Program-made: the position numbers and the translations under genes | Shown here: positions 7,756 to 16,945 of the stretch, piece after piece | Position numbering within the stretch: position 1 is the stretch's first letter | How the letters are laid out: each line of letters begins with the position of its first letter | DNA from: DAIDKA01 sp963726995 | GTDB taxonomy: Bacteria > Pseudomonadota > Gammaproteobacteria > Steroidobacterales > Steroidobacteraceae | Assembly: GCA_963726995.1 (NCBI GenBank) | Contig: CAVSEP010000006.1 | Coordinates: forward strand, 1,178,001 to 1,242,000 | Reading direction: 5' to 3' | Length of the DNA stretch: 64,000 nucleotides | The notes under the pieces: generated by a model | What the model saw: only the letters and a program-made list of their open reading frames with translations | Told to the model about the DNA's origin: nothing | Database searches by the model: none

Positions 7756-8639
7756 GCGCTTCGCGCCGCGTCCGCCGCGAGCACCGGTGTGGCCGTGATG
7801 CCGGCAGAGCGCAGCAGATCCAGCAGACCGCCCTTGCCGACGACGTGCAGCGCACCGACCACGATCAGCACATTGTGGTCCGCGCCCAGATAGCCCCGGA
7901 TCTGCGGCAGCCAGCGCCGATTGCGCTCAGCAACCAGCACCCGGTAGAGCTCCGGGAACTGCTGGTAGGCGTCCGTGAGTTGTGCCGCAAGCTCGGTGGT
8001 GTTGCCGCTGCGCCAGGCGCCGAGCATCTGGTCGGTCTCGGTGCGGGTGTCCTTCAGGTCCTGCAGCGTCAGTTCCAGAAAGCGCGCCTGGTCTTCCGCG
8101 GACAGGTGTTCCAGCTGTCCCAGCTCCTCATCGAGCGTTTCGAGTCCGGCCGTTGCACGCCCGTCGCGGCGCGCCCAGGCGAGCAGCTGCTCCTCGACCC
8201 CGGACTGCGGGTCATAGCCCAGCTGCAGATACATCAGATCGGTGAGCGTCAGGGCCACGACCCAGGGACGCAGGACCGCCAGCTGCTCGAGGGGCAGGGG
8301 CAGACCGAGGGATTCGGCCTGGGCCGCCACCCGGGCGAAGCGCTCGGGGCCCAGCGCCTGGGTCATCGACTGGCCTTGCGGATAGCGACCGTGTTCCAGC
8401 ATCCACGCGGAAATGTTGCCGGTATCGAGTTTCGCCAGGTCCATCTCCATGACCAGCTGGGTGGAATCCTCGTAGGCACGCGCGAAACCGGCCGGCAGCG
8501 TACTCTCCCCGGGCTTGAGCAGATGGACCGACTCAGCCAGGTACACCGTGTTGTGCGCGCCATGCAGGGCCCACACCGGGCTTTGCGCCCGGGCCGTCAG
8601 GCTGCCGAGGAGGCAGAGTGCGAGGAGCCACCTGCGCAT
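7728..8639 (-). CDS. TraB/GumN family protein, exported
   Basis: 303 aa with a clear signal peptide (MRRWLLALCLLGSLTARAQ). The TraB/PrgY/GumN features are VYLAESVHLLKPGE near the N-terminus, GVEEQLL and GLETLDEEL in the middle, ERNRRWLPQI, and VVGALHVVGKGGLLDLL near the C-terminus. Family members are related to the Tiki metalloprotease fold. The histidine and glutamates in these motifs fit that, but enzymatic activity is inference. It overlaps the end of the upstream cpdA-like gene by 43 bp, so it is probably co-transcribed with it. Confidence 0.8.
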   Translation of the reverse strand: MRRWLLALCLLGSLTARAQSPVWALHGAHNTVYLAESVHLLKPGESTLPAGFARAYEDSTQLVMEMDLAKLDTGNISAWMLEHGRYPQGQSMTQALGPERFARVAAQAESLGLPLPLEQLAVLRPWVVALTLTDLMYLQLGYDPQSGVEEQLLAWARRDGRATAGLETLDEELGQLEHLSAEDQARFLELTLQDLKDTRTETDQMLGAWRSGNTTELAAQLTDAYQQFPELYRVLVAERNRRWLPQIRGYLGADHNVLIVVGALHVVGKGGLLDLLRSAGITATPVLAADAARSAQAPSSSRH

Positions 8640-9397
8640 GCGTCCACCCAGTGAAGGTCCGTGATGAGGCTGCCGTCGGCCTTCAGTTCGAGGGTGCGGA
8701 AGGCCGGCGGCTGCGAGTCGATGGCGAAGTCATGCGAATGCGGCAGGAACTGTGCACAGGTGGATGGCGTCGCCAGCAGCCGTACGCCGCGGCGCAAGCC
8801 ATCGAACGGCTGATGCACATGCCCCCAGAGGATGCCGCGCACGTTGCGGTGCGCATCGATGATGGACCAGAACTGCGCGGCGTTATCCAGGCCGATCCGG
8901 TCCAGCCAGTCGCTGGACATGGCTACCGGATGATGATGCAGGCACACCAGCGCCGGGCCGTCGGCGCTGGCGAGCGCGCGCTCCAGAAGCTGCAGCTGCG
9001 CCATCGCCAGATGCCCGCCGTCCTGACCCAGAACGCTGGTATCCAGCAGCACCAGGCGCCAGCCGCGCAGATCAAGCATGCCGCGGGTGACGAAGGGCGG
9101 CGAAGCCAGCGCGCCCGCCAGCGCTCCCGCGTCGTCGTGATTGCCGGGAATGCAGCACACCGGCACACCCAGGGAAGCGAATTCGTGGCGAAAAAGGGCA
9201 TAGCCGCCCGGATCGTCATGCACGATATCCCCGGTGACCAGGATGGCATCGGGCGCACCGCCCGTGTCCCGGCACTGGGCCAAGGCCTGCGCCAGGGTGC
9301 GTCGCAGGCTCGCCAGGGGCTGAATGCCGCGCAGCACGGCCGCTTCATCTGCGGACAGATGCAGGTCGGTGAGGTGCAGCAGGCGAAGTGGCATCAT
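8597..9397 (-). CDS. cpdA: CpdA-like 3',5'-cyclic-nucleotide phosphodiesterase
   Basis: Calcineurin-type metallophosphoesterase matching the cAMP phosphodiesterase CpdA. Its metal-binding motifs occur in order: LLHLTDLHLS, VTGDIVHDD, IPGNHDD, LHHHPV and GHVHQPFDG. About 266 aa from the ATG at 9397; a second ATG follows at 9394, and an in-frame ATG at 9433 would add 12 residues (MPWHAILANHSA). The internal start places the first motif where CpdA has it. Neither start has a strong Shine-Dalgarno. The expected role is lowering intracellular cAMP; another phosphodiester substrate cannot be excluded from sequence alone. Confidence 0.78.
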   Translation of the reverse strand: MMPLRLLHLTDLHLSADEAAVLRGIQPLASLRRTLAQALAQCRDTGGAPDAILVTGDIVHDDPGGYALFRHEFASLGVPVCCIPGNHDDAGALAGALASPPFVTRGMLDLRGWRLVLLDTSVLGQDGGHLAMAQLQLLERALASADGPALVCLHHHPVAMSSDWLDRIGLDNAAQFWSIIDAHRNVRGILWGHVHQPFDGLRRGVRLLATPSTCAQFLPHSHDFAIDSQPPAFRTLELKADGSLITDLHWVDACAGGSSHSASSAA

Positions 9398-9573
9398 GGC
9401 GGAGTGATTCGCGAGGATTGCGTGCCAGGGCATCGTAGCAGAGGCGGTATTTCGAGCCGGTGAACTGCGTCATCCCTGCGGGCGATATGTTTGATTGCCG
9501 CCCCTGCCGTATCTGGGGGAGAATGCAGCCCCTGCCCCGCTAACACGCTGATTAGTAAAGAGGACTATTTGAC

Positions 9574-10590
9574 ATGGCGATCAAGGTCGGCATCAACGGC
9601 TATGGCCGCATCGGACGTAACGTACTGCGCGCGCTGTATGAATCCCGACGCACCGGCGAAATCCAGATCGTGGCCATTAACGATCTGGGGGATGCGAATA
9701 CCAATGCGCACCTGACCCGTTACGACACCGCTCACGGCAAGTTCCCCGGTACGGTCACCGTGGATGGCGATTCGATGGTGGTGAACGGGGACCGCATCAA
9801 GGTGCTGGCCGAGCGCAATCCGGCGAATCTGCCTTGGGGAACCCTCGGGGTCGACACGGTCCTCGAATGCACCGGGCTGTTCACCAGCAAGGCCAAGGCC
9901 GGGCAGCACATCGCCGGCGGCGCCCGGCGCGTGGTGATCTCCGCGCCCGGCGACAAGGATGTCGACGCCACGGTGGTGTACGGCGTCAACCACGGCGTGC
10001 TCAAGGCCAGCCACACCGTCATTTCCAACGCGTCGTGCACCACCAATTGCCTGGCCCCGGTCGCCAAGGTGCTCCACAGCCACATCGGTCTGGTTTCCGG
10101 CGTGATGACCACCATCCACGCCTACACCAATGACCAGGTGCTGACCGACGTCTATCACAGCGACCTGCGCCGGGCGCGCTCGGCGACCATGTCGCAGATT
10201 CCGACCAAGACCGGCGCCGCCGCCGCCGTCGGCCTGGTGCTGCCGGAATTGAACGGCAAGCTCGATGGCTTCGCGGTGCGCGTGCCCACCATCAACGTGT
10301 CGCTGGTGGACTTGAGTTTCATCGCCGCGCGCGCCACCACGGTCGGGGAAATCAACGGCCTGATGAAGGCGGCCGCCGCCGGCGGCGAGCTCAAGGGCGT
10401 GCTGGCCTACAACGAGGCGCCGCTGGTCTCGGTGGATTTCAATCACGACGCGCATTCCTCCACCTTCGATGCCACGCTCACCAAGGTCGTGGGCGGCACG
10501 CTCGTGAAGGTGTGCGCCTGGTACGACAATGAGTGGGGCTTCTCCAACCGCATGCTCGATACCACGGTCGCCTGGTCGAAAGCCGTTTGA
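9574..10590 (+). CDS. gap: Glyceraldehyde-3-phosphate dehydrogenase, type I
   Basis: 338 aa NAD-dependent GAPDH of glycolysis. The Rossmann motif is VGINGYGRIGRNVLRAL, the catalytic nucleophile lies in SNASCTTNCLAP (C155), and its partner histidine is in TTIHAYTNDQ (H182). HAYTNDQ and the following region fit GAPDH rather than erythrose-4-phosphate dehydrogenase. An AAAGAGG Shine-Dalgarno lies 10 bp before the ATG. It heads a tightly packed gap-pgk-pyk run; the pgk start codon shares one base with its stop. The 140 bp upstream presumably holds the promoter, but no convincing hexamer pair was found. Confidence 0.96.
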   Translation: MAIKVGINGYGRIGRNVLRALYESRRTGEIQIVAINDLGDANTNAHLTRYDTAHGKFPGTVTVDGDSMVVNGDRIKVLAERNPANLPWGTLGVDTVLECTGLFTSKAKAGQHIAGGARRVVISAPGDKDVDATVVYGVNHGVLKASHTVISNASCTTNCLAPVAKVLHSHIGLVSGVMTTIHAYTNDQVLTDVYHSDLRRARSATMSQIPTKTGAAAAVGLVLPELNGKLDGFAVRVPTINVSLVDLSFIAARATTVGEINGLMKAAAAGGELKGVLAYNEAPLVSVDFNHDAHSSTFDATLTKVVGGTLVKVCAWYDNEWGFSNRMLDTTVAWSKAV

Positions 10591-11762
10591 TGAAGGTTCG
10601 TCGCATGACGGATCTGGCGCTGGCCGGCAAGCGCGTGCTGATCCGTGAAGACCTGAACGTGCCGGTGGCCGACGGCGTGGTGACCAGCGACGCGCGCATC
10701 CGCGCGGCGCTGCCCACTTTGCGCCTGGCCATGGAGGCCGGCGCGAAAGTGTTCGTGATGTCGCACTTGGGTCGCCCCGAGGAGGGGGTCTATGACGAGC
10801 AGTTCTCGCTCGCCCCGGTGGCGCGACGGCTCACGGAACTGCTGGGCAAACCGGTTGAACTGCGCAAGGACTGGCTTGCCGGTCTCGACTGCCCGCCGGG
10901 GCAGATGGTCCTGTGCGAGAACGTGCGCTTCAACAAAGGCGAGAAGAAGGACAAGGAGGAACTGGCGCGCGCCATGGCGGCGCTGTGCGATGTCTTCGTG
11001 ATGGACGCGTTCGGCACCGCCCATCGGGCCGAGGCCAGCACCCACGGCGTCGCGCGCTTCGCGCCCATCGCCTGCGCCGGTCCTTTGCTGGTCGGTGAGC
11101 TCGAGGCGCTGGAGAAGGCGCTGGAGAAGCCCGCCAGGCCCCTGGTCGCCATCGTGGCCGGGTCCAAGGTTTCCACCAAGCTCACGGTGCTGGAGTCGCT
11201 GCTGGGCAAGGTCGATCAGCTGATCGTCGGGGGTGGCATCGCCAATACCTTCCTGGCGGCCACCGGGGTTGCGGTCGGCAAGTCGCTGCACGAGGCGAGC
11301 ATGCTCGACACCGCGCGCCGGCTCCTGGCGCAGGCCAAGGCGCGCGGCGCGGCCATCCCGCTGCCCACCGATGTGGTCGTCGCGACGGAATTCGCCGCGA
11401 CCGCGAAGGCACAGGTGCGCCCCGTCGGTGAGGTGCGCCCGGATGAACTCATTCTGGATATCGGACCGCAGACCGCGCGCCACCTCGCGCAACTGCTGCA
11501 GGGCGCCGGCACCATCCTGTGGAATGGGCCCGTGGGCGTCTTCGAATTCGACCAGTTCGGCGAAGGCACGCGGACCTTGGCGCGGGCGATCGCAGCCAGC
11601 AAGGCCTTTTCCCTGGCCGGGGGCGGCGATACGCTCGCGGCCATCGAGAAGTATGATGTGGAGCAGGGAATCTCATATATCTCCACCGGCGGCGGCGCCT
11701 TCCTCGAGTTCGTCGAAGGCAAGACCCTGCCGGCGGTGGCCATACTGGAAGAGCGTTCGTGA
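10590..11762 (+). CDS. pgk: Phosphoglycerate kinase
   Basis: 390 aa, making ATP and 3-phosphoglycerate from 1,3-bisphosphoglycerate. Family blocks visible are GKRVLIREDLNVPV, MSHLGRPEEGVYDE, LCENVRFNKGEKKD, VAGSKVSTK and GGGDTLAAIEKY near the C-terminus. The ATG at 10590 (MKVRRMTDLALAGK) is chosen over 10605 because it aligns with the usual N-terminus and its A is the last base of the gap stop codon. It ends inside the GTG of pyk, so the three genes look translationally coupled. Confidence 0.96.
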   Translation: MKVRRMTDLALAGKRVLIREDLNVPVADGVVTSDARIRAALPTLRLAMEAGAKVFVMSHLGRPEEGVYDEQFSLAPVARRLTELLGKPVELRKDWLAGLDCPPGQMVLCENVRFNKGEKKDKEELARAMAALCDVFVMDAFGTAHRAEASTHGVARFAPIACAGPLLVGELEALEKALEKPARPLVAIVAGSKVSTKLTVLESLLGKVDQLIVGGGIANTFLAATGVAVGKSLHEASMLDTARRLLAQAKARGAAIPLPTDVVVATEFAATAKAQVRPVGEVRPDELILDIGPQTARHLAQLLQGAGTILWNGPVGVFEFDQFGEGTRTLARAIAASKAFSLAGGGDTLAAIEKYDVEQGISYISTGGGAFLEFVEGKTLPAVAILEERS

Positions 11763-13252
11763 AAGGCGCTAAAGGCCCGCAGGGCCCACAAGGATCCGTG
11801 GACGCAGCCAGAAAGCTTAAACGCACCAAAATCGTCGCCACCGCAGGACCTGCGACCGATGATCCGAAACTCCTGATCGAAATGATGCGCGCGGGCCTGA
11901 GCGTGGTGCGCCTCAATGCCTCGCACGGCACCCGCACGGACTTGAAGCGCCGCCTGGATCTGGTGCGCGCCGCGGCCGCCCAGGCCCAGGAGTGCGTCGG
12001 TCTGCTGCTGGACCTGTCGGGTCCGAAGATCCGCATCGAAGGATTCGCCAATGGGCCCATCCAGCTGCAGGAGGGCGCGGCCTTCGCGCTCGACACGGCC
12101 CTGGACCCCAAGGGCGGGGACGTCACGGTCGTGGGCACGGCCTATAAGAACCTGCCGCACGATCTGGTCAGCGGCGATGTGCTGCTGCTGTCGGACGGCC
12201 AGATCGTGCTGGACGTGATCAGCGTCGAGGGCACCCGCATCCATACCCGGGTCAAGGTGGGTGGTCCGCTGTCGGATCGCAAGGGCCTGAACCGCCAGGG
12301 CGGGGGAATTTCCGCGCCGGCGCTGTCCGAGAAGGACCGCGACGACATCCGCTTTGCGGCCGAGGAGAAGCTGGACTACGTGGCTGTGTCCTTCGCCCGC
12401 GATGCGGCCGACATCAAGCTCGCCCGGCGGCTGGTGCGCGAGGCCGGCGGGGATGCGCGCATCGTCGCGAAGATCGAACGCCACGAGGCCATCACCAACC
12501 TGGACAGCATCATCGAAGCCTCGGATGTCGTCATGGTGGCCCGCGGCGATCTGGGCGTGGAGATGGGCTATGCCGAGGTGACCAGTCTGCAGAAGACCAT
12601 CATCCACCGCTCCCGCGCCCTGAATCGCGTGGTGATCACGGCCACGCAGATGATGGAATCGATGATCCAGAATCCGGTGCCGACCCGCGCCGAAGTCTCG
12701 GACGTGGCCAATGCCGTGATGGACGGCACGGATGCCGTCATGCTGTCGGCCGAAACGGCGACCGGCAAGTACCCGCTGAAGGCGGTGGAGGCCATGGCGG
12801 ATGTGATCCGCGGCGCCGAGAAGTATCAGTTCGGCCACGCCCGGCCGCGCCAGCGCGACGACGGCAGCATTTTCCTGGGCACCGAGGAAGCCATCGCCAT
12901 GGCGGTGATGTACACCGCCAATCACATGGACGTGAAGGCCATCGTGGCGCTGACCGAGACGGGCGCCACGACACTGTGGATGTCGCGGCTGCGCTCCGAC
13001 ATTCCGATCTATGCGTTCTCGCGCAACGAGGCCACGGGCAGGCGCGTGACCATGTACCGCGGGGTCTTTCCCGTGATGTTCGACGTGGTGGGCTGCAACA
13101 CCGCCGAGGCACTGTACAACGCGATCTTCGCGCGCCTGCTGGAACTGGAGCTGGTGCACCAAGGAGACCTGGTGATCGTGACCAAGGGTGAGCTTTCCGG
13201 CGTGCAGGGCGGCACCAACTCCATGCAGATCCTCAAGGTTCATCTCACCTGA
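11759..13252 (+). CDS. pyk: Pyruvate kinase
   Basis: Up to 497 aa, final ATP-making step of glycolysis. Visible blocks are RTKIVATAGPA at the start of the barrel, VVRLNASHGTR, LLDLSGPKIR, IVAKIERHEAI with the catalytic lysine, and MVARGDLGVEMG. The allosteric C-terminal domain is complete. The GTG at 11759 overlaps the pgk stop and gives a Gly/Pro-rich extension of about 13 residues. A second GTG at 11798, preceded by AAGGA, would give a more typical N-terminus, so the start is uncertain. Confidence 0.95.
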   Translation: MKGAKGPQGPQGSVDAARKLKRTKIVATAGPATDDPKLLIEMMRAGLSVVRLNASHGTRTDLKRRLDLVRAAAAQAQECVGLLLDLSGPKIRIEGFANGPIQLQEGAAFALDTALDPKGGDVTVVGTAYKNLPHDLVSGDVLLLSDGQIVLDVISVEGTRIHTRVKVGGPLSDRKGLNRQGGGISAPALSEKDRDDIRFAAEEKLDYVAVSFARDAADIKLARRLVREAGGDARIVAKIERHEAITNLDSIIEASDVVMVARGDLGVEMGYAEVTSLQKTIIHRSRALNRVVITATQMMESMIQNPVPTRAEVSDVANAVMDGTDAVMLSAETATGKYPLKAVEAMADVIRGAEKYQFGHARPRQRDDGSIFLGTEEAIAMAVMYTANHMDVKAIVALTETGATTLWMSRLRSDIPIYAFSRNEATGRRVTMYRGVFPVMFDVVGCNTAEALYNAIFARLLELELVHQGDLVIVTKGELSGVQGGTNSMQILKVHLT

Positions 13253-14415
13253 TGCGCGCCCGGCCAGTCGTCGGGCTGGTCCTGACCGGGGGCGGTGCGC
13301 GCGCCGCCTACCAGGTGGGCGTGCTGCAGGCACTCGCCGAACTGCTGCCGCGCAACCGCAATCCCTTTCCGGTCATCGCCGGTACCTCCGCCGGCGCGGT
13401 GTCCGCCAGCGTCCTGGCCTCCCAGGCCTATCACTGGCGCGCGGCCGTCGCGGGGCTCGCCGAAGTCTGGTCCAATTTCCGCGTTGCGCAGGTGTTCAAG
13501 GTCGACACCGCCCACATGCTGCTGGCGGGCGCCCGCTGGGTCGCGGCGCTGGTATCCGGCGGCGTCGTGGCCAGCACCCCGCATTCGCTGCTGGACAATT
13601 CACCGCTGCGCGAACTGCTCACCTCGCGGATCGACTGGTCGGGCATCCGCACCAGCATCGAGCGCGGCCACCTGCGGGGGCTTGCCCTGAGCAGCACCTG
13701 CTATCAGAACGGCCAGTCGATCGCATTCTTTGACGGCGCCGCGAAGATCAACAATTGGATGCGCAGCCAGCGCGCCGGACGACGCGAGTCCCTCACCCTG
13801 GATCACCTCATGGCGAGCGCCGCGATCCCCATGCTGTTTCCGCCGGTCAGGCTCGGCGACACCTTCTTCGGCGACGGTTCCATGCGGCAGCTGCATCCCT
13901 TGAGTCCCGCCATTCACCTGGGTGCGGATCGGCTGTTGATCATCGGCGTCCGGGCCCGCGAGGCCGGTGTTTCAGCGGAGCGGGGCGTGGAGCCGCTGCC
14001 CTCGCCGGGGCAGATCTTCGGCTTCATGCTGGACACCCTGTTTTCCGACCAGGTGTATGCGGACGTCGAGCAGACGGATCGCTTCAACCAGCTGGTCAAC
14101 CACCTGCCCGAAGGGGCGGAACTGCACACCCGGGTGCTCAAGCACGTGGACACGCTGATGCTGGTGCCGAGCGTCGATCCGCGGGTGATCGCGGCCCGCC
14201 ACGTGCGGGAAATGCCGCGGGGCTTGCGCACGCTGCTGCACGTGATCGGGGCCAAGGACGCCGCCGGCAGCCAGCTGGCAAGCTACCTGATGTTCGAGGC
14301 CTGCTTTACCCGGGAGCTGATCTCCTTAGGGTACGCGGACGCCATGCAGGCGCGCGACACCATCATGGATTTCATGAACGGGGCGCCGGTCATGCGGACG
14401 GCAATCGCCTCATAG
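13252..14415 (+). CDS. Patatin-like phospholipase
   Basis: 387 aa lipid acyl hydrolase of the patatin family. The oxyanion glycine loop is LTGGGARAAYQVG (residues 12-23), the nucleophile elbow GTSAG contains S46, and the dyad aspartate lies in FFGDGSMRQLHPL (D208). No signal peptide or strong membrane helix is seen, so it is probably cytoplasmic or peripheral. The ATG shares its A with the pyk stop codon, placing it at the end of the glycolytic operon. The substrate is unknown; a role in phospholipid turnover is inferred from the family. Confidence 0.85.
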   Translation: MRARPVVGLVLTGGGARAAYQVGVLQALAELLPRNRNPFPVIAGTSAGAVSASVLASQAYHWRAAVAGLAEVWSNFRVAQVFKVDTAHMLLAGARWVAALVSGGVVASTPHSLLDNSPLRELLTSRIDWSGIRTSIERGHLRGLALSSTCYQNGQSIAFFDGAAKINNWMRSQRAGRRESLTLDHLMASAAIPMLFPPVRLGDTFFGDGSMRQLHPLSPAIHLGADRLLIIGVRAREAGVSAERGVEPLPSPGQIFGFMLDTLFSDQVYADVEQTDRFNQLVNHLPEGAELHTRVLKHVDTLMLVPSVDPRVIAARHVREMPRGLRTLLHVIGAKDAAGSQLASYLMFEACFTRELISLGYADAMQARDTIMDFMNGAPVMRTAIAS

Positions 14416-14465
14416 CGCGCCGGCCTCGCGTAAGATAGCGTCCGGACGAATCGCCTAGGAATCCC

Positions 14466-16013
14466 ATGCAACACGCGCTTCCCGTTACCCGCGCGGGTGA
14501 CTTTTCGGCCTGGTATCAGGCGGTAGTCGATCAGGCGGATCTGGCCGAGGAGTCGGGCGTGCGCGGCTGCATGATCATCCGCCCCTGGGGCTACGGCGTG
14601 TGGCAGCGGATGCAGGAGCTGCTGGACAAACGCTTCCGGGAGACCGGACACGAGAACTGCTACTTCCCGCTGTTCATCCCCTTGAGCTACATCGCCAAGG
14701 AGGCCGAACACGTGGAGGGTTTCGCCAAGGAAATGGCGGTGGTGACGCATCATCGCCTGAAGATGATCGATGGGGTGCTGCAGCCGGACCCGGAAGCCAA
14801 GCTCGAAGAACCCTTGGTCGTGCGGCCGACGTCCGAGACGGTGATCGGCGCGGCCTTCCATCGCTGGGTGCGCTCGCACCGGGATCTGCCGCTGCTGCTG
14901 AACCAGTGGGCCAATGTCGTGCGCTGGGAGATGCGGCCGCGCCTGTTCCTGCGCACCGCCGAATTCCTCTGGCAGGAGGGGCACACGGCGCATGCGACCG
15001 CCGAGGATGCGCGCGCGGAGACCGCGCGGATGCTGGAGGTGTACCGCGAATTCGCGGAAGACGCCCTGGCGATGCCGGTGGTCGCGGGCGAGAAGCCCGC
15101 GCACGAGCGCTTCCCGGGCGCGGACAATACCTACTCCATCGAAGCCATGATGCAGGATGGCAAGGCGCTGCAGGCCGGCACGGCGCACTACCTGGGCACC
15201 AATTTCGCCGAGGCGCAGAGCATCCGCTATCAGACCGAGGCGGGCGATCTGGCCTTCGCCCACACCACCAGCTGGGGGGTCTCCACCCGCCTGGTGGGCG
15301 GCGTGGTGATGATCCATGGCGATGATGACGGTCTGCGCCTGCCGCCGATCGTGGCGCCCCGCCAGGTGGTGCTCATTCCGATGCTGCGCGACAAGCCCGA
15401 GGATGCCGGGGTGCTGGCGTTCTGCGAGGCCCTCGCGGCGCAATTGAACGCGTGCCAAGCCTTCGGCGAACCGGTGCGCGCCCTGGTGGACCGCAAGTCC
15501 GGCCGCGCCATCGACAAACGCTGGACCTGGATCAAGCGCGGGGTGCCGGTGATCTGCGACATCGGCGCGCGCGATGTCGCCTCCGGCAATGTCACCTACA
15601 TCCGGCGCGATCAGCTGCGCAACGGCGAGAAGATCCAGTCGCAGGCCCTGGCGCTCCCGGATTTCGTGGCGCAGATCGGTACGCTGCTGGCCGGCATCCA
15701 CACCGCCCTGCACGAGTCGGCCCGCCAGCGGCTGCTGAGCAACATCCGCACCGACATCACCACCTTCGAGGCGCTGGCCGCCTATTTCAGATCCGGGGAT
15801 GGCAAATCCGGCGACGAGGACTTCCGCGGCTGGGCCAGGGTGGCCTGGGCGCGACCGGAGGGCGAGGCGCTGGCGCGCGTCGAGCAGCAGCTGAAGAGCC
15901 TCAAGATCACGGTGCGCAACGCACCGCTGGAGCAGGAGCCGATCGCGGATCGGCGCTGCGTGTTCAGCGGGGAGCCCGCCCGGGAGTTCGTGCTGGTTGG
16001 CCGGTCCTACTGA
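14466..16013 (+). CDS. proS: Prolyl-tRNA synthetase, archaeal/eukaryotic-like type
   Basis: 515 aa class II synthetase. Motif blocks include DFSAWYQAVVDQADLAE, RPWGYGVWQRMQ, RPTSETVIG, QEGHTAHAT, LQAGTAHYLGTNF and an HGDDDGLRLPP block. It has the class II core directly followed by an anticodon-binding domain and a C-terminal domain ending in tyrosine (GRSY), as in Thermus, archaeal and eukaryotic ProRS. The INS editing insertion of the usual proteobacterial enzyme is absent. The C-terminal domain has lost the zinc cysteine set, keeping a single RCVFSG. It overlaps the convergent rapZ by 7 bp. Confidence 0.93.
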   Translation: MQHALPVTRAGDFSAWYQAVVDQADLAEESGVRGCMIIRPWGYGVWQRMQELLDKRFRETGHENCYFPLFIPLSYIAKEAEHVEGFAKEMAVVTHHRLKMIDGVLQPDPEAKLEEPLVVRPTSETVIGAAFHRWVRSHRDLPLLLNQWANVVRWEMRPRLFLRTAEFLWQEGHTAHATAEDARAETARMLEVYREFAEDALAMPVVAGEKPAHERFPGADNTYSIEAMMQDGKALQAGTAHYLGTNFAEAQSIRYQTEAGDLAFAHTTSWGVSTRLVGGVVMIHGDDDGLRLPPIVAPRQVVLIPMLRDKPEDAGVLAFCEALAAQLNACQAFGEPVRALVDRKSGRAIDKRWTWIKRGVPVICDIGARDVASGNVTYIRRDQLRNGEKIQSQALALPDFVAQIGTLLAGIHTALHESARQRLLSNIRTDITTFEALAAYFRSGDGKSGDEDFRGWARVAWARPEGEALARVEQQLKSLKITVRNAPLEQEPIADRRCVFSGEPAREFVLVGRSY

Positions 16014-16873
16014 CCGCTGGCCAGCCCGTTGTGACGGGCGATGGCCTGCGGAAAGCGCGCGGTGAAGCGCGTGAGCAGCTGTTCGACGATGTAGACCGAG
16101 CGATGGCGGCCGCCGGTACAGCCAATCGCGACCGTCAGATAGCCGCGGCTGGTGGCCTGGTATTCGGCGATCCGCCGGGAGAGGAATCCCTCGATGTCAT
16201 CGATGAGGCGCTGCACGGAGTCGTGAGCCTGCAGGAACTCGATCACCGCCGCATCGCGCCCCGTCAGGTGCCGCAGGGTGGGGTCCCAGTAGGGATTGGG
16301 CAGCGTGCGCGCATCGAAGACGAAGTCGGCATCCCCCGGTATGCCGCGCTTGAAGCCGAATGACTCGAAGGTGATGGTGAGCGGGCCGTCGGCCTCGTGA
16401 CCCACCGTCCGGTGCACCAGATGCCGCAGATCGTGCAGCCCCAGGCGCGAAGTATCGATGATGCGGTCGGCGGCGTTGGCGATGGGCTCGAGCAGCTCGC
16501 GTTCCAGCGCGATGGCCTCCGGCAGGCCGCGCTGGTCGGAGCTCAAGGGGTGCTTGCGCCGCGTCTCGGCGTAGCGGCGCAGCAGTTCCTCATCGCTCGC
16601 CAGCAGGTAGACGATCTCGCAGTGAATGCCGCTGCGCTTCAGTTCCGCAACCAGTCCGGGAACCGTGGCCACTTCCTGCGGGGTGTTGCGCGCATCCAGG
16701 CCGATGGCGGTGCGCTGATAGCTGGCCTCGGCGCTGCGCACCGTGTGGGAGATGAACGGCTTGAGCAGCGCCGCCGGCATGTTGTCGATGCAGTAGTACC
16801 CGAGGTCCTCGAGCATGTGCAGGGCAATGCTCTTGCCCGCGCCGGACAGGCCGCTGATGACGATGATGCGCAC
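16007..16873 (-). CDS. rapZ: RNase adapter protein RapZ
   Basis: 288 aa. The N-terminal Walker A loop GLSGAGKS is at residues 8-15, and the conserved C-terminal RNA-binding domain ends with GCTGGRHRSVYIVEQL. In E. coli RapZ delivers the sRNA GlmZ to RNase E and senses glucosamine-6-phosphate, controlling glmS. That function here is inferred from family. It is the last gene of the kdsD-to-rapZ run. The ptsN gene (or hprK) that usually sits between hpf and rapZ is missing. Confidence 0.93.
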   Translation of the reverse strand: MRIIVISGLSGAGKSIALHMLEDLGYYCIDNMPAALLKPFISHTVRSAEASYQRTAIGLDARNTPQEVATVPGLVAELKRSGIHCEIVYLLASDEELLRRYAETRRKHPLSSDQRGLPEAIALERELLEPIANAADRIIDTSRLGLHDLRHLVHRTVGHEADGPLTITFESFGFKRGIPGDADFVFDARTLPNPYWDPTLRHLTGRDAAVIEFLQAHDSVQRLIDDIEGFLSRRIAEYQATSRGYLTVAIGCTGGRHRSVYIVEQLLTRFTARFPQAIARHNGLASGQ

Positions 16874-16911
16874 GCCTACGACACTAGCGTTGGCGGATCA
16901 GCGGCGCAAGT

Positions 16912-16934
16912 GCGCCCGGGCTCCTCCCGGGCGC
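16912..16934 (-). other. Perfect 9-bp stem-loop in the hpf-rapZ gap
   Basis: GCGCCCGGG and CCCGGGCGC are perfect complements separated by CTCCT, in the 72 bp between hpf and rapZ. There is no T-tract on either side, so it is not a standard intrinsic terminator. It may stabilise or attenuate the polycistronic message before rapZ (inference). Confidence 0.5.
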
Positions 16935-16945
16935 AGCGAATTTCC

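Noticed and set aside
9434..9573. Promoter for gap-pgk-pyk
   Set aside because: TTGATT at 9491 lacks a matching -10 at proper spacing; no hexamer pair was good enough to list.
11216..13333. 705-codon open frame antisense to pgk-pyk
   Set aside because: High-GC shadow frame: low-complexity His/Arg/Gly-rich translation, no domain, and the opposite strand carries clear pyruvate kinase.
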